A stretch of 25,537 nt of DNA, taken from a virus. Positions within the stretch are counted from its first letter, which is position 1, and each line of letters opens with the position of its first letter. The DNA lies in the IMG/VR virus record IMGVR_UViG_3300038332_000017, positions 1-25,537 of that record, one strand, 5' to 3'. Below are positions 9,101 through 16,886 of this stretch, piece after piece. Both the position numbers and the translations under genes were made by a program. The notes beneath the pieces are model-generated. The model worked only from the letters and a program-made list of their open reading frames with translations, searched no databases and was not told where the DNA came from.

Positions 9101-10274
9101 ATTTTGCAACCTCATTATTTGATACCCAATCTGTAATAATATTTTTTGTCATCTCCCATTTGGATAATGTGGTATCAACTTTGCGTTGATATTCCTCAAG
9201 CATACTATTATTGGTTTTCATTTTATCAGATGCTTTTCCAACCTCATCCGATACCAATCCAAAATTGTCAGCCATTGCCTGTATCCAGGGAGCAGTCCGT
9301 ACACCGCTTAACCTCAAATTCTTGGTTCTTAGAATTGCGAGTTGTGTTGCTGAATCATATTGACCAAGTTTCTCAAGAAAAAACATTACTGCCTGACTCA
9401 TGTCCTCACGGGAAAGCCTTGCAAATTCCACCATTTCTGGCGTTGACAGTTTAAGGGCTTTTCCTACAGCATCAACATTGCCTGCTATGGCTGTGAGCAA
9501 TCTTACCATTGCGGATGCAGCAACTTCGTTCTTTGCGCCAAGTTCTTTCAAGGCTGCGCCAAAACCGAAAACTTCAGCAGAGGTCATCTGAAGGTTTGCC
9601 GCAATACCTCCAACCCGTTGACCAAAATCAAATAAATCTTTCCCTGTCGCTACTGTTGTATTACTTAAATAATTAACCGTATCACCCATATGTTTAAAAT
9701 GGTCGCTTGTTACTCCCGATTGAATGTCAATTTTCCTGAAAAGATTATCGAGTTTAGCCATGCCAGTAGCCGCTTCCTCGGCGCTCATATCAAGAGTAAA
9801 CCCCATCTTTGCAACAGTATCGGTAAATGCGAGTATTTGTTGTGATCCTCTGATTCCCAATTGACCTGCTATGGTAGCTATTTTTGCAAGCTCTTCCCGC
9901 GAAAGAGGAATAACCGTTGATAATCTTGATATATCACTTCCTAAACTCTGTAATGCGGCTCCGGTTATATCCGTTGTTTTAGAGACATTCGCCATCTCCT
10001 GTTCAAATTGGGCAAATAGTTGGATAGGTTTTGTTACAAGGTCAACAACCCGTTTAAATGTATACCCAATAACCATTATGGAACCAAATTTTGCCGCCAA
10101 TCGAACAAGGCTCATCCCCAGAAAATCCATATTTTTGGCTGCGTTTGTAGCGGTCTTGCCTGTTTCCTGCACTACTTTTTTAACTTTAACGATTTCCGTT
10201 GCGGCTTTTCGTGGCGCACCAAGGTTAGTTATGCCAAACCGTATCATTGCGGCAATTTCAGCCATTGCACTCAT
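6126..10274 (-). CDS. Tail tape measure protein (TP901-type)
   Basis: 1382 residues, the longest gene here. The N-terminal part (about 60-380) matches the TP901 tape measure core: a FAQFEQEMANVSKTT stretch, then LSREELAKIATIAGQLG and FTDTVAKMGFTLDMSAEEAA. A long alpha-helical, coiled-coil middle follows. A Gly/Ala-rich hydrophobic segment lies at about 905-995, and a Gly-rich tail with a 16-residue duplication near 1310. Tape measures set tail length, and this one implies a long tail of roughly 200 nm if the usual residue-to-length scaling holds. The start has a near-perfect AAAGGAGGTGAG site and overlaps the stop of the chaperone frame as ATGA. Identification is firm. Confidence 0.93.
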   Translation of the reverse strand: MSAMAEIAAMIRFGITNLGAPRKAATEIVKVKKVVQETGKTATNAAKNMDFLGMSLVRLAAKFGSIMVIGYTFKRVVDLVTKPIQLFAQFEQEMANVSKTTDITGAALQSLGSDISRLSTVIPLSREELAKIATIAGQLGIRGSQQILAFTDTVAKMGFTLDMSAEEAATGMAKLDNLFRKIDIQSGVTSDHFKHMGDTVNYLSNTTVATGKDLFDFGQRVGGIAANLQMTSAEVFGFGAALKELGAKNEVAASAMVRLLTAIAGNVDAVGKALKLSTPEMVEFARLSREDMSQAVMFFLEKLGQYDSATQLAILRTKNLRLSGVRTAPWIQAMADNFGLVSDEVGKASDKMKTNNSMLEEYQRKVDTTLSKWEMTKNIITDWVSNNEVAKYWNEATKKMLTYFNKQQVLANEFKDFTKDLAGILNENKDLIEGADLKKMFGLTKDEIEGLKNLRIDIPEFNLDKIIEGLEKGIISTDKLRNAMEFLRAKGAITREEYEDLVKVTELFGKGSNEARNALISLVNKGLIKFSAELYIASQQLDYASGQTLPEAQQKLQLMQAALYAAAGQWGLYALAVKEAMGIQDVANKTIISESEKLLKELEDEAAKSAMTRKQLKAKELDEEWENIEEKMMAELAGDADLKSKLEAAEKRFAAAKAQILASMTVKKKKQLTDEEKYERDALKLKESLLKKETIFVEQQYGEQKSQLDYLLAHNLMSHEEYALAVKNLYEKLQKTRVMPQFEVDIGFISEKTVTDVQNKLAMLEALYQNDANKIIEIRQNAADRTKEITDKMVSDEEAAYQAMMEEHEIYIDSLHAEIDAYEMLYKAGIIGQEEYNQKVLALKAQLKAQDITDILYTLALKKDKSKEELDLYYSMQNVRIDLLEAIKNKNWELVREILEGTKKVENAWKNVGAEIARALGAIAGGQNIGEVGASLASNLSKILGDALGKHLQDTLSKTISSMGSVFGSMFSGLLGGLGGIFGGLVDSLFGWLNREDKTLINFTNHIDNIVGRLISTFESYLTGSESGYYKFLAELDRLTDEYARASGEYKDVIKKELEDLFFEMEVALQDLVYRAERGDKDAIDEMRRLFDMLQQIVGEGGPFAEFARQLLAKYASWFDKYGTAIDDSRKEEKESRIKMDERSEEYFNNIKDKKEKFFRKVDQHLDERQKVWLSVTDKLFMKVVDSLYRLNLNVVESLDHVVATSDEFLNLIAGETVRALVGVQEALIGVVEEMGDAIVKKIESIDVGGFGSVGGPVGGGGFLPLGGGGYMVSFMRYMEGMMGHMAMMNAGLPMGGITEAREFLNPAKPMGGITEAREFLGPGGRGGATININVGNLLGMDMAGFVGEAVNKFVDEQGEIKFNLAGGNLINLSTADDFRGV
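6313..6392 (-). repeat. 48-bp tandem duplication inside the tape measure gene
   Basis: A 32-base string is repeated exactly at 6313-6344 and 6361-6392, 48 bases apart, giving two copies of a 16-residue unit (PMGGITEAREFLNPAK and PMGGITEAREFLGPGG). The reading frame is kept. It lies in the glycine-rich C-terminal part of the tape measure protein. Confidence 0.85.
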
Positions 10275-10789
10275 TTTTTCTCACCTCCTTTCATTTGGGG
10301 AATAGTTTTCCACGGGTCTACCAATTTCCCTCCAAACGCCTGGTTTGCTCGTTTCTCAAAATCAGTCACGGCTTTTATAAAACTCCTGTCTCTGCGTTTT
10401 TTCCCTGACTCTGTTGGTTCTTGAGGCATAATATATCCCTGTTGTTGCCGTTGCTGTTGACCCCGGATTCTTTTGATGCTTTTATCATATGCTTTTTTCT
10501 GGATTTCAAATGATTCCCAGATTGATACGAGTTTATAAACGATATACCGTGGCCGTGATCGCAATATTTTCTCATCGCTTAATCCTGCCTCTTTATTGAG
10601 CAACAACAATAATTGCCGATAACTTAGATTGTCTTTATCTCCTGTGTCTCCTCTTCCTCGGTTTCCATCCCAATGATTGTTTTGAAAAACTCCCATAGCT
10701 TTTTGTAACGCTGGGAAGAACATCTCTTTCTTAAGAAAGGGCCAAGGAAATCGAGTGCCACCTCCAGATCGATGTTCTGGTTTGCCCAT
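10271..10789 (-). CDS. Tail assembly chaperone, downstream (T-like) frame, probably made by -1 frameshift
   Basis: An open frame of up to 172 residues that overlaps the upstream chaperone gene by 166 bases and lies in its -1 frame. The conserved-looking part starts near the upstream gene's stop (LSYRQLLLLLNKEAGLSDEKIL) and is basic and Gln-rich. No good ribosome site precedes the ATG at 10789 or the later in-frame starts, so independent initiation looks poor. This gene pair just before the tape measure is the hallmark of siphovirus G/GT chaperones, whose longer form is made by programmed frameshifting. The real product is therefore probably a fusion of the upstream 200 residues to this tail. 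Its stop overlaps the tape measure start (ATGA). Confidence 0.65.
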   Translation of the reverse strand: MGKPEHRSGGGTRFPWPFLKKEMFFPALQKAMGVFQNNHWDGNRGRGDTGDKDNLSYRQLLLLLNKEAGLSDEKILRSRPRYIVYKLVSIWESFEIQKKAYDKSIKRIRGQQQRQQQGYIMPQEPTESGKKRRDRSFIKAVTDFEKRANQAFGGKLVDPWKTIPQMKGGEKK

Positions 10790-11244
10790 TCCGATTCAAG
10801 TCTATATATATATTCATCGGTATAAGGCTTTTTATCCTCGCTTTGCCTGGGAACAGGTGGTTTGACTGCCAGAACAAGTATTTCTTTAAATGTTTTTGGT
10901 GCTTGAATCATCAGATGGGGGAGACTATCAATAAGAATATTCAATCCCTGTTTCCTGAATTGGAGATCGTTTATGAGTTTCCCGGCAATCGTTGAGTTAT
11001 CCTCATCAATAACACTGTCAACAATTTCCCCAACGAGTCCGGTAAAACTTCCCAAGACCTGTCTATTATGCAATAGCGCAAGCCCGAAGATTCGTATCAT
11101 ATTCAAATCATCATCCATGAGAAACTCAGGGATCTTATATTTCTCACCATTCCGCAACGATATTGAATAGTCATCCCCCCTGATGTCTGCTGTTTCCTTT
11201 ACCAGACCATCAATCTGGTTTACTGCTGTACTGTTTTCATTCAT
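10624..11244 (-). CDS. Tail assembly chaperone, upstream (G-like) frame
   Basis: About 206 residues when started at the ATG at 11244, which has AGGTGAG three bases upstream; an ATG at 11259 would add five residues but lacks a clear site. The protein is acidic and mostly helical, ending in METEEEETQEIKTI. It lies between the tail-tube genes and the tape measure, the conserved place of the lambda G-type chaperone that coats the tape measure before tube polymerisation. Assignment rests on position, size and the overlapping -1 frame rather than on sequence similarity, since these chaperones diverge quickly. Confidence 0.7.
   Translation of the reverse strand: MNENSTAVNQIDGLVKETADIRGDDYSISLRNGEKYKIPEFLMDDDLNMIRIFGLALLHNRQVLGSFTGLVGEIVDSVIDEDNSTIAGKLINDLQFRKQGLNILIDSLPHLMIQAPKTFKEILVLAVKPPVPRQSEDKKPYTDEYIYRLESEWANQNIDLEVALDFLGPFLRKRCSSQRYKKLWEFFKTIIGMETEEEETQEIKTI
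10684..10705 (-). other. Candidate -1 ribosomal frameshift zone
   Basis: Within the overlap of the two chaperone frames, two runs could allow slippage in the reading frame of the upstream gene: C AAA AAG at 10705-10699 and G TTT TTC at 10690-10684. Each departs from the ideal XXXYYYZ heptamer at its first base. Slippage at either would join the upstream chaperone to the downstream frame. I saw no convincing stimulatory stem-loop by eye. Confidence 0.35.
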
Positions 11245-11289
11245 TTTCTCACCTGCCATCTTAGTATTAGTTTCAGGTATTTAAACTCC

Positions 11290-11868
11290 TTATGCGGTCT
11301 CAAAAATCATCCTATAAAACCGTTCACGCTCTGCCAGCGCATTTGTTGACCAATCCTGTGTCGAACGCAGCACTTTAAACGTGTATTGCGGTTTATGGAT
11401 GTCCTCATCGTCATAATCCCGTGTGACTGTCTCTGCTCCGCCAATAGCCCGCCAGATCTTTACTGTCTCGGTTTTTCCTTCGACATTGACGCATGTGAGC
11501 ATTATTGAACACTCATATTGCGTATTATCCTCACCAAAATCTATTTGATGGGTCGTTGCCGCAGTTGGTGTTGAATAATATGCCGAACCAAGGGCATATT
11601 GGAGAAGCTCATAGTCTCCTGGCTCAACGGTTCTAAATTTGACCGTGACCATCTTCTCTTTGATATACTGTTTCATCAAGACCTTGGGCCATCCCAATTT
11701 TAATTCAACCACATCAAAAGATGTATCGAGAGATACCTCAAACACACCGCCTATTTCCTCTGGAGTGCCTTCTCCAACGGCTACCGATGGATTATACGCA
11801 CCAAGATATACAACGGCTGGTCCTTGAAACACATTATTTTCTTCAAATACTGTTGATATATTTGCCAA
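11290..11868 (-). CDS. Tail tube protein, copy 2 (paralogue of the adjacent gene)
   Basis: 192 residues starting with TTG at 11868, seven bases after a strong GGAGGTGA ribosome site; no ATG fits the conserved N-terminus. It is clearly paralogous to the gene just upstream: both begin MANIS-VF, share FQGPAVV-LGA, EIGGV, LGWP, an EP-DY-L--YALG block, NVEG, DYDDE--HK and LR-TQDW. The beta-rich composition, size and place before the chaperones fit a major tail tube protein. Which copy forms the bulk of the tube cannot be told; the TTG codon could lower expression, the strong ribosome site could offset that. Confidence 0.75.
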   Translation of the reverse strand: MANISTVFEENNVFQGPAVVYLGAYNPSVAVGEGTPEEIGGVFEVSLDTSFDVVELKLGWPKVLMKQYIKEKMVTVKFRTVEPGDYELLQYALGSAYYSTPTAATTHQIDFGEDNTQYECSIMLTCVNVEGKTETVKIWRAIGGAETVTRDYDDEDIHKPQYTFKVLRSTQDWSTNALAERERFYRMIFETA

Positions 11869-11888
11869 TTTACGTTCACCTCCTTCCT

Positions 11889-12464
11889 TTATGCGGCTGT
11901 ATAAATTGCCCTGAAAAGCGAATCTTCAAAACTTCCTTCTGGAAGGCTAATATCATTGGTTAGGTCATTGCCTCCCCAATCTTGGGTTGCACGAAGTACC
12001 TCAAAACCCATGCCGATTTTATGGACACCCTCATCATCATAGCTACGAGTTAGTGATTCATTTGCGACACAACGCCAAAACCGCATTTCTTCACTATTGC
12101 CCTCAACATTTATTATGTAAAGTTTAATAGTGCAGACATTTAACTCATTCTGATCGCCAAACCGTAACTGTGTAGGAGGAGAAGTCCCATTATTTGTTGC
12201 CGCTCCCAAGGCATATGCCATAAGTGTATAGTCTGTTGGCTCACAGGATTCAAATTTCACTGTGGCTGATTTACGTTTTATATAGAGTTCCTGGGTAATA
12301 CGAGGCCAGCCAAGCTCCAACCGCTCTATCTCTAGTCCGACCTCAACGGAAACATTATATACTCCACCGATCTCATCAGGTGTTGTTCCGGCAGCACCAA
12401 GAAAGACCACCGCTGGACCCTGGAATACAAAGTTTTTCTGAAATACACTTGAAATATTCGCCAT
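11889..12464 (-). CDS. Tail tube protein, copy 1
   Basis: 191 residues, ATG start preceded by GGAAGGTAAG. It shares motifs along its entire length with the next gene (see that entry), differing mainly in loops: a shorter stretch after LGA and a longer C-terminal loop (NDISLPEGSFED). The fold expected is the beta-barrel of tail tube subunits. Placement between the neck genes and the tail chaperones supports this. A minor role for one copy, for instance at a tube end or as a surface-decorated subunit, is possible. Confidence 0.75.
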   Translation of the reverse strand: MANISSVFQKNFVFQGPAVVFLGAAGTTPDEIGGVYNVSVEVGLEIERLELGWPRITQELYIKRKSATVKFESCEPTDYTLMAYALGAATNNGTSPPTQLRFGDQNELNVCTIKLYIINVEGNSEEMRFWRCVANESLTRSYDDEGVHKIGMGFEVLRATQDWGGNDLTNDISLPEGSFEDSLFRAIYTAA

Positions 12465-12475
12465 CGCTTACCTTC

Positions 12476-13012
12476 CTATGATATGATTACTTCCTTTACT
12501 TTTTCCTCATCCCGTAATGGTTCAGGTACAAGCGCATCCCAGAACTTCTTGACCTCTGAGAATTTATTCGCAATGGTGATCTCTTTACATTCCGGGCATC
12601 CGAATACAATCTCTTTCGTGGTAAACCGAATCAGTTTCCCGTTATGTCCCGCTATGGAGAGAATGGTCCTTTTTGGTGATTCAAGCAGTTTTGCAAACTG
12701 CACATGACCACAACCATTACGGGCAGAACAGGATATGGTTGTCGGTTTTATATCAACCCCGTTTTTATTCCCGGAGAATAATGTCTCGCAAAAAAATTTT
12801 ACATCATCCCGATCGGTTGAACGGTTTATCGCATAGCATTTCGGGCACACAATCTCTACAACCCCATTACTATCAATGGAAATGATCTTATGATTATTTG
12901 AGTATATCCGCATCATGCTTCGTTTATGGCTTATCTCCGCAAGTTTTGCTGGATACTTATTAATCGGCTCACAAAAAGGGCATGTCCAATCAAAATCATT
13001 ATAATTACTCAT
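12476..13012 (-). CDS. Multi-zinc-ribbon protein of unknown role
   Basis: 178 residues with four cysteine pairs: C11PFC14, C56PKC59, C95-X5-C101 followed by GH, and C139PEC142. They could pair into two zinc ribbons. There is no membrane segment or enzyme motif. The start has AGGAGA about six bases before the ATG, and the gene is embedded between the tail terminator candidate and the tube genes with gaps of about ten bases, so it is co-expressed with the virion genes. Zinc ribbons serve in nucleic-acid or protein binding; a virion part, an assembly factor or a late regulator are all possible. I do not recognise the family. Confidence 0.7.
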   Translation of the reverse strand: MSNYNDFDWTCPFCEPINKYPAKLAEISHKRSMMRIYSNNHKIISIDSNGVVEIVCPKCYAINRSTDRDDVKFFCETLFSGNKNGVDIKPTTISCSARNGCGHVQFAKLLESPKRTILSIAGHNGKLIRFTTKEIVFGCPECKEITIANKFSEVKKFWDALVPEPLRDEEKVKEVIIS

Positions 13013-13022
13013 GGTAATTCTC

Positions 13023-13445
13023 CTAATTATGTTTTATCCATATGATTTTCAATGTTCCACGGGTTACAAGACATTTATTGTCCCAGAGCGCATCATCTTC
13101 CGGTGCTGTAAAATCCTCCACCGCTATAGAGAATGTTGCCCCCTGTTTTCTGGCCTTTACCAATTCCTCCCAGGCAGTCCGATAAATGAGTTGTGCCTTT
13201 GTTAGATCATCTTTATGAATAGCCTCCATAAGAAAAAATGTATACCCGATATATTTCCCATACAGGTTTTTGCCCATCGGAATACGGGTCAGCGATAATA
13301 ACCCATCACCGGAGTCAAGTCTTCGCATTAAATCACGTTCTTTTCGGCTAATTCCCTGATATATATTTGTCCCGATAAGTGCTTTGACTGCGGTATTTGT
13401 TATGAGCCAATTAATCAATACCTGCATTTCTGTCTGTTCTGCCAT
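13023..13445 (-). CDS. Tail terminator / tail completion protein candidate
   Basis: 140 residues, ATG one base after the preceding stop. The N-terminal helix (MQVLINWLITNTAVKALIG), a central strand region (GYTFFLMEAIHKDDLTKAQLIYRTAWEEL) and a C-terminal strand pair fit the small alpha/beta fold of tail terminators. The gene follows the gp10-like protein and precedes the tube genes, the usual spot for this function. Terminators cap the tube at its head-proximal end and set the stop of tube growth. Similarity is weak by eye, so the call rests largely on order and size. Confidence 0.55.
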   Translation of the reverse strand: MAEQTEMQVLINWLITNTAVKALIGTNIYQGISRKERDLMRRLDSGDGLLSLTRIPMGKNLYGKYIGYTFFLMEAIHKDDLTKAQLIYRTAWEELVKARKQGATFSIAVEDFTAPEDDALWDNKCLVTRGTLKIIWIKHN

Positions 13446-13446
13446 A

Positions 13447-14031
13447 TCAATAACCCACGTATTTTAATCCACCGCCACGAACATTGGCGATTCTCATGGT
13501 TGTTGTTTTTTCCCAGAATGTTTGATTATTAAACCATTTATCAAATATTCTTTTGTGCGCAGGTTCAAATTCTTTTATCATTGCCCGTACAACAAATCTT
13601 CCATACATGCTTTTCGTGCCAAAAATTGTCCAGACTGCATGTGCGTATCCTTCAGCGTCTTTTGCCTCATCAAACATCATTCTGCGTTTGTATGTTGCTG
13701 ATGATCTTCCCTTTAGTGTTGCGGGATAATCGAGCAGGTTTTTATTGTTCCATGCACGTTGCATAGCCCCGGTCTGTTTGTGAATAGCCCAAGGTTCATG
13801 CCCAACCGCATAACCCATATGTCTCTTACGGGAATATGGATGCCCAAGATCAGCCAATTCTTTCTTGGTATGGCAGGTTAGCCCTATCCCTTTGGTAAGG
13901 AGCATTCCTGAGTAATGCTCGGCACAATCGTTCATGAACCCCTTGGCTTTATAATCAAGGGTATTGACACCACTCAGGATTCTCGCAATAGCAGCCTCTG
14001 CGCCTTTCAGTTCAATATTTACAGTAATCAC
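13447..14031 (-). CDS. HK97 gp10-like neck / head-tail connector protein
   Basis: 194 residues with a GTG start at 14031 preceded by GAGGAT; the start overlaps the glycosyltransferase stop as GTGA. The N-terminus MITVNIELKGAEAAIARIL, the 'LGHPYSRKRH' stretch, and the basic middle match the pattern of HK97 gp10-type proteins, in which an amphipathic N-terminal helix is followed by a 'GxPYS' loop and a beta sheet. These proteins act in head-tail joining or tail completion. Position right before the terminator candidate agrees. Confidence 0.65.
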   Translation of the reverse strand: MITVNIELKGAEAAIARILSGVNTLDYKAKGFMNDCAEHYSGMLLTKGIGLTCHTKKELADLGHPYSRKRHMGYAVGHEPWAIHKQTGAMQRAWNNKNLLDYPATLKGRSSATYKRRMMFDEAKDAEGYAHAVWTIFGTKSMYGRFVVRAMIKEFEPAHKRIFDKWFNNQTFWEKTTTMRIANVRGGGLKYVGY

Positions 14032-16646
14032 CGTATCCTCACAATTTTATCTGCTGGAATTTCAAACTCATCTCCAAAATGCAAAACATTCTCAATATTC
14101 ATTCTATCCGTAACCTTCAGGTATTGTTGTAATGCTGCTTTATTTTGATCACCATTGGGGCTTTTTTTAATATAGTCCTCGGCATATTCCCTGATCTCTT
14201 TTAGACCAATCATAAACAGTTGATAATGCGGCATGGCGATCGAATTGTTCCGTTTTATCGCCTGTTTAAAATATCCACGGGCAGATTTCATGTCTCCCTC
14301 AAGAACTTTCTCCACACCAAGATTATATGGAGGCCACCCATCTTTTTTATTTGCATTCATGGCCTTGGTATTCATGAAATGATAATATTCTTTATATTTT
14401 TTCTCCTGATGTTTGTCATCTGGTTTCATATACCCAAGATGGAGCATGAATATACTTTCATGATGGTTTGGGGTTTGCCCAACCAATTCTGATCCAAACC
14501 GTTCCATAGCCTCCTGATGGTTCTCGTGAATACACCGGGTAACGTATAATCGTTTCGGGTCATTTCTGAAAAGGTTTATCCGGTGTTGATCGCTCGACCC
14601 GCCTTTACGCAACGGATTATTAATATAGGGACGGATATAATCAACAGGATAATTAGTAAACTGAATAATTCTCCATGCTGACTCTTTCATTAACATCTCA
14701 TCGGCACTTGTTCTGAATATCCAGGGAGTTTTTGAAACCTTAAAACAATAATTCCCCACAACACTATGATTATTAATCCATCCTTCAAACTTATGCCCTT
14801 TCGGGAAAAACCATTCTGGCTTTCCCTTTATAATCTGCGCTCCGTATGGTTTTATATTCTCAATAGTTTTATCGGTACACCCATTGTCATAAAACACAAG
14901 ATATTTACACATTGCCCAAAGCGAACTATGGCTTTTAATAATCAAATATTCCTCTGCGGTATCCTCAATTGAGTGTGCCATTGTGACACTTGTTATGGAA
15001 GCATCTTTCTGATATGGGATCAGGTTTAAATATGACTCATCCAAAATATAATGATATTTTGACCGATATGAATCTATACTTTTATCAAAATCATTTGATG
15101 GCGGATCTGTATCAACAATCTCTGTTTTATCATGTTTGCAATAGAAATCATGGCGGGCTTGCCGTTGTTCTTTTGTCATGTATCCGAATGTGCGCAATCT
15201 ACAATTAAACTGCATTAATGTATCATCGGGGAATTGCGGTGATTTTTGTGTAACGGGATCAAGGTTTGTCTTTTTGTATGTTTCCATAAAAAATGGGAAA
15301 TTCCTCCATATCCGTACATTTGAATAATCTGCGCCCCAACTTCCGTCACCCCGATAATATTCCTCGCTCATCCAATGATAAAACATTGGTAACTGTAGCC
15401 CAAATATCCTTAAATGCGGGCAATTATAAATTTTATTCAGTAAATCCCTATCAAACTCATAAGGTAATAACTCATCTGTATCAATGAATATCATCCATTT
15501 TGGGTTATATTTTTTCTTGGTATACTGAATTAAATTATCCATATCCCGTTTATCATCAAAAGAATCCATTTTACTCATAACCCAATCAAGACTTTTCTCA
15601 TTCTTTTTTAAATACTCGACATCAAGGTATGCGGGCAAATCACCACGGTTCATGAGAACAATCTTATCCACTCCTGCGTCAATGAATTTCCTGATATTAA
15701 ACATGATTTTCTCTGAATGGTATTTGCGATCAAATGTTGATAATGCAGGTTCAGAATCAATGTTCATCATGGCAATAAATTTTGTGTCATATATTTCGTT
15801 ATGCTGATAGTTGGCAAGCCGGGAATCATTCCTGGTTTTAATCATTACTTTTTTACTGAAATTTTCCTCATTGCTATCGGGAACATGATGGACATAACAA
15901 TCAAGGGCTGTCGCAAGCACATATCCCTTTTGATATGCGCGGTATGACCATTCAAGATCCTCACCAAACGCATCTTGGAACCCCTCATTGAAAATTCCCA
16001 CATCCTCGTAAACCGATCTTGGAATCATTACAAACATATGTTGTTGCAATCCGTTTATTTTTATATATCCACGATGGGTATTATTAATTTGTTTGGCGAA
16101 CTCTATGGGTGAACCTTCAAATTTCCCTTGTATCATCGAAACGCTTTGCGATGGCTCAACCCGTATATCATCATCCCGTGTGCATCCGCTTAATGCGCCA
16201 AGCCTATATTTTCTCATAATCGGGTTTTTTTCAAAATGGAAAATCATGGTATGAATAATGGAAAGATCTGTTTCAATATCATAATGGCAACGCACAAAAT
16301 ATTTCCCTGTGGCAAGTTCTTGGTCCTGCATACAGATGTTTGATGTTTGTGCCCATGATAGTGGAACCTCAGAATATAGGGATGTTATAAATCCTTCATT
16401 AAATTTATTCTCGTTCTGTACTAATTTTGCCCCATCTTTGTATTCGTATACTTTCTTGGATATGTTTGTTAAAAATTCATGGGGAATGGAATCTTTTTTG
16501 CAATTTGTTGCAAACAGTATTAATTCCACATTCTCAGGACGGTGATCGATATACATCTTAATAAATCCTCTGAGTTTGCGGAACTCTATTGATTCTGATT
16601 TTTGATCATCTGATACTCGATAATTCAGGATCATCGATACGTGCAT
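14028..16646 (-). CDS. Triple-domain glycosyltransferase (GT-A type) with C-terminal TPR-like region
   Basis: 872 residues with three glycosyltransferase-like units. Unit 1 (about 1-275) starts like a GT2 enzyme (VSMILNYR) and ends with the GED/W box (F-DAFGEDLEWSYRA, 220-236) and VHHV. Unit 2 (about 285-500) has a DTDE metal-binding motif at 389-392. Unit 3 (about 548-745) has FYDNGCTDKTIENI at 585-598 and SADE at 647-650, where DADE is more usual. Residues about 770-830 resemble a TPR hairpin. The enzyme should transfer sugars from nucleotide donors; acceptors are unknown. It lies inside the neck gene cluster, with AAAGGAG six bases before its ATG and overlapping the gp10-like gene. Possible acceptors are virion proteins, viral DNA or host surface glycans. 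Fold call is firm, substrate is not. Confidence 0.85.
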   Translation of the reverse strand: MHVSMILNYRVSDDQKSESIEFRKLRGFIKMYIDHRPENVELILFATNCKKDSIPHEFLTNISKKVYEYKDGAKLVQNENKFNEGFITSLYSEVPLSWAQTSNICMQDQELATGKYFVRCHYDIETDLSIIHTMIFHFEKNPIMRKYRLGALSGCTRDDDIRVEPSQSVSMIQGKFEGSPIEFAKQINNTHRGYIKINGLQQHMFVMIPRSVYEDVGIFNEGFQDAFGEDLEWSYRAYQKGYVLATALDCYVHHVPDSNEENFSKKVMIKTRNDSRLANYQHNEIYDTKFIAMMNIDSEPALSTFDRKYHSEKIMFNIRKFIDAGVDKIVLMNRGDLPAYLDVEYLKKNEKSLDWVMSKMDSFDDKRDMDNLIQYTKKKYNPKWMIFIDTDELLPYEFDRDLLNKIYNCPHLRIFGLQLPMFYHWMSEEYYRGDGSWGADYSNVRIWRNFPFFMETYKKTNLDPVTQKSPQFPDDTLMQFNCRLRTFGYMTKEQRQARHDFYCKHDKTEIVDTDPPSNDFDKSIDSYRSKYHYILDESYLNLIPYQKDASITSVTMAHSIEDTAEEYLIIKSHSSLWAMCKYLVFYDNGCTDKTIENIKPYGAQIIKGKPEWFFPKGHKFEGWINNHSVVGNYCFKVSKTPWIFRTSADEMLMKESAWRIIQFTNYPVDYIRPYINNPLRKGGSSDQHRINLFRNDPKRLYVTRCIHENHQEAMERFGSELVGQTPNHHESIFMLHLGYMKPDDKHQEKKYKEYYHFMNTKAMNANKKDGWPPYNLGVEKVLEGDMKSARGYFKQAIKRNNSIAMPHYQLFMIGLKEIREYAEDYIKKSPNGDQNKAALQQYLKVTDRMNIENVLHFGDEFEIPADKIVRIR

Positions 16647-16649
16647 ACA

Positions 16650-16886
16650 TTACTCCTTTGATTCGATTATATCGATTTTTGTAATCGATGTTGGTGATAT
16701 ATATTCCGTTGATTTCGGATGTTTCATGATAAACCCGCCCGACTCAAAAAACCTTGTGACAAGATCCTCGTTTGTTTCTGCACGAGCAAGTATTTTTCCG
16801 GCTTGCCGCCATTGCTTTACCATGTCCTCATCGCAGTAAAACTCCGTATGATGCTCACCCATAAATATTCTCACCAGATAATTCAT
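16650..16886 (-). CDS. Small unknown protein between head-closure and glycosyltransferase genes
   Basis: 78 residues, unrecognised. The ATG at 16886 overlaps the head-closure stop as ATGA, with GGAG about eleven bases upstream. The sequence is mixed alpha/beta with no cysteine cluster or membrane segment; it has a FYCDEDMVKQWRQAGKILAR helix. Its stop lies four bases before the glycosyltransferase start. It could be a small neck component or be functionally tied to the glycosyltransferase; nothing distinguishes these. Confidence 0.6.
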   Translation of the reverse strand: MNYLVRIFMGEHHTEFYCDEDMVKQWRQAGKILARAETNEDLVTRFFESGGFIMKHPKSTEYISPTSITKIDIIESKE

